NCBI GenBank assembly: GCA_914767715.1
Contig: OU612065.1
Span: forward strand, 14,758,001-14,818,000
DNA length: 60,000 nucleotides
Reading direction: 5' to 3'
Origin: Membranipora membranacea
Lineage: Eukaryota > Bryozoa > Gymnolaemata > Cheilostomatida > Membraniporidae
In this document: positions 58,894-60,000 of the stretch, in pieces
Layout of the letters: every line of letters starts with the position of its first letter
Position numbering within the stretch: the first letter of the stretch is position 1
The notes under the pieces: model-generated
Told to the model about the DNA's origin: nothing
The model's database searches: none
Seen by the model: the letters and a program-made list of their open reading frames with translations, nothing else
Position numbers and translations under genes: made by a program

Positions 58894-60000
58894 CTAACAT
58901 ATAAATCAAAAATAATTTGGTAATAATAGCAAATATATGACTGATACACTAACAGCTATCACTGATAATCAATGCTCTGATAGAAGTATGGTGAAACATT
59001 CAGATTCATTTATCGAAAAAAAAGAAATAAAATAATATGATAAATAATTACAACCATGCTTGTTGTGCATATTATGAAATTTGAAACCCTTGGGCAGGTT
59101 GCTGGTACTTTTTTTTTCATGTTTTTTATTCGATACCCAGCTTTGTCATTTGCAGCCGAACATTTCACAACTCGGGATTCAGGGATGGTAGAGAGAGCAC
59201 TGTTGAGGGTCAGAATACATTTGCACTGCTGATTTGGTTGTCCAGGGTTTGTACTACTAAGTACAGAGAATCTATGCAGTAATGGAGATTAATCACAGAA
59301 ATTTGGCTCACACCCCCTCTTTGATGTCTAGATTTATGTTTCTTGTAATGCTATTTCCAATCCCTACTCATAGGGTGTTATATTTCATGAGTGTACCTTC
59401 AAGGCTTACTTTTTGTGAAAAATAAATGATGCATTATCGATGGAAACTTTCTTCCTTGAAAAACTACAAAATAACCTAGGCACCAGAAAGCTGCTCTATA
59501 AGGATTCAAAGTGTGAAATTAAAATCAGCTTATATGTTCATATGGATGTGATTGGAGTACGTTCATGCCCTATGCTTTCCCAAGTGGATGAGAATGACGC
59601 TCCCTGCAGCTCTTTCTGAGGAGATGAAAATTCTGACTGTTCGTGCTGGTTGAGAATTGATGTGGAAATTGTCACCAATATTCAAGACAAGTTTTAGCTA
59701 GTAAGTGATTCAATAATCTCCTAGAGAATGAGTGATACTCTCCCTGCTTAGAACTTGTTTTTATTGTTCTTTTTCAGTCCCTTCTCTTGTCTATGGGTCA
59801 GCAATTGTTTCCTATGACCAGCCATTTATTGTTATTGCTGCTAACTCTTTGGTGAGTCAAGGACATCATTTCACGGTGACACGGTGACAGTCATATTTCC
59901 GTTCAAGGAATGAGTCAGTCACAGCTCTCTAAAGCCTTAGTAAATGCTGTTAGATACAATCTAAATATAATAGAATTTTATTTCACCTATCTAAACATTT
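58894..60000. other. EXOC4 intron running off the window
   Basis: No further EXOC4 exon or repeat is recognised up to the end. Confidence 0.5.

Noticed and set aside
1-60000. CRISPR arrays, operons or bacterial-type systems
   Set aside because: No spaced direct-repeat array is seen, and gene structure is plainly eukaryotic.

Overview
The window is nuclear DNA of an intron-rich, AT-rich invertebrate animal. Genes are split by introns with GT/AG borders of about 0.1 to 4 kb, and the intergenic space is full of degenerate mobile DNA. The genes identified are all animal families (CTR9, a rhodopsin-type GPCR, SLC7A6OS/Iwr1, ZSWIM2, DYNLT5, PUS3, ornithine aminotransferase, a Glass-type zinc finger protein, EXOC4/Sec8). 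The phylum cannot be fixed from sequence alone. A cnidarian or lophotrochozoan would fit, but this is inference.

Layout. 1-2066 (+): last four exons of a CTR9-like gene. 2661-4720 (-): a complete three-exon GPCR; its terminal exon lies about 760 bp from the previous one and was rebuilt from splice sites. 4.8-13.2 kb: a mobile-element graveyard with two non-LTR retrotransposon fragments, three foldback or inverted-repeat elements (one a 774-bp palindrome), a transposase-like pseudogene, and two decayed extra copies of the GPCR 3' end. 13.54-21.2 kb: a tandem 3.8-kb duplication. Each unit holds an intronless major-facilitator-type transporter gene (copy A broken, copy B intact), a tRNA-derived SINE and the last exon of SLC7A6OS.

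21.0-31.0 kb (-): SLC7A6OS (6 exons), then ZSWIM2 (13 exons). 32.2-33.3 kb (+): DYNLT5, head-to-head with ZSWIM2. 34.2-35.9 kb (-): PUS3. 36-40 kb: retrotransposon remnant, hairpin MITEs and a second tRNA-derived SINE. 40.3-48.7 kb (+): mitochondrial ornithine aminotransferase (8 coding exons). 50.8-55.3 kb (-): Glass-like zinc finger gene (3 exons). 57.6-58.9 kb (-): last two exons of EXOC4, running off the right edge.

The genes are mostly unrelated housekeeping or regulatory genes and do not form one pathway. Possible exceptions are the divergent pair ZSWIM2/DYNLT5, both linked to ciliated or germ-line biology in other animals, and the SLC7A6OS-transporter neighbourhood that was duplicated as a block. 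All exon coordinates were derived by eye from splice consensus and reading phase. In every gene given as multi-exon, the exon lengths add up to a continuous frame.
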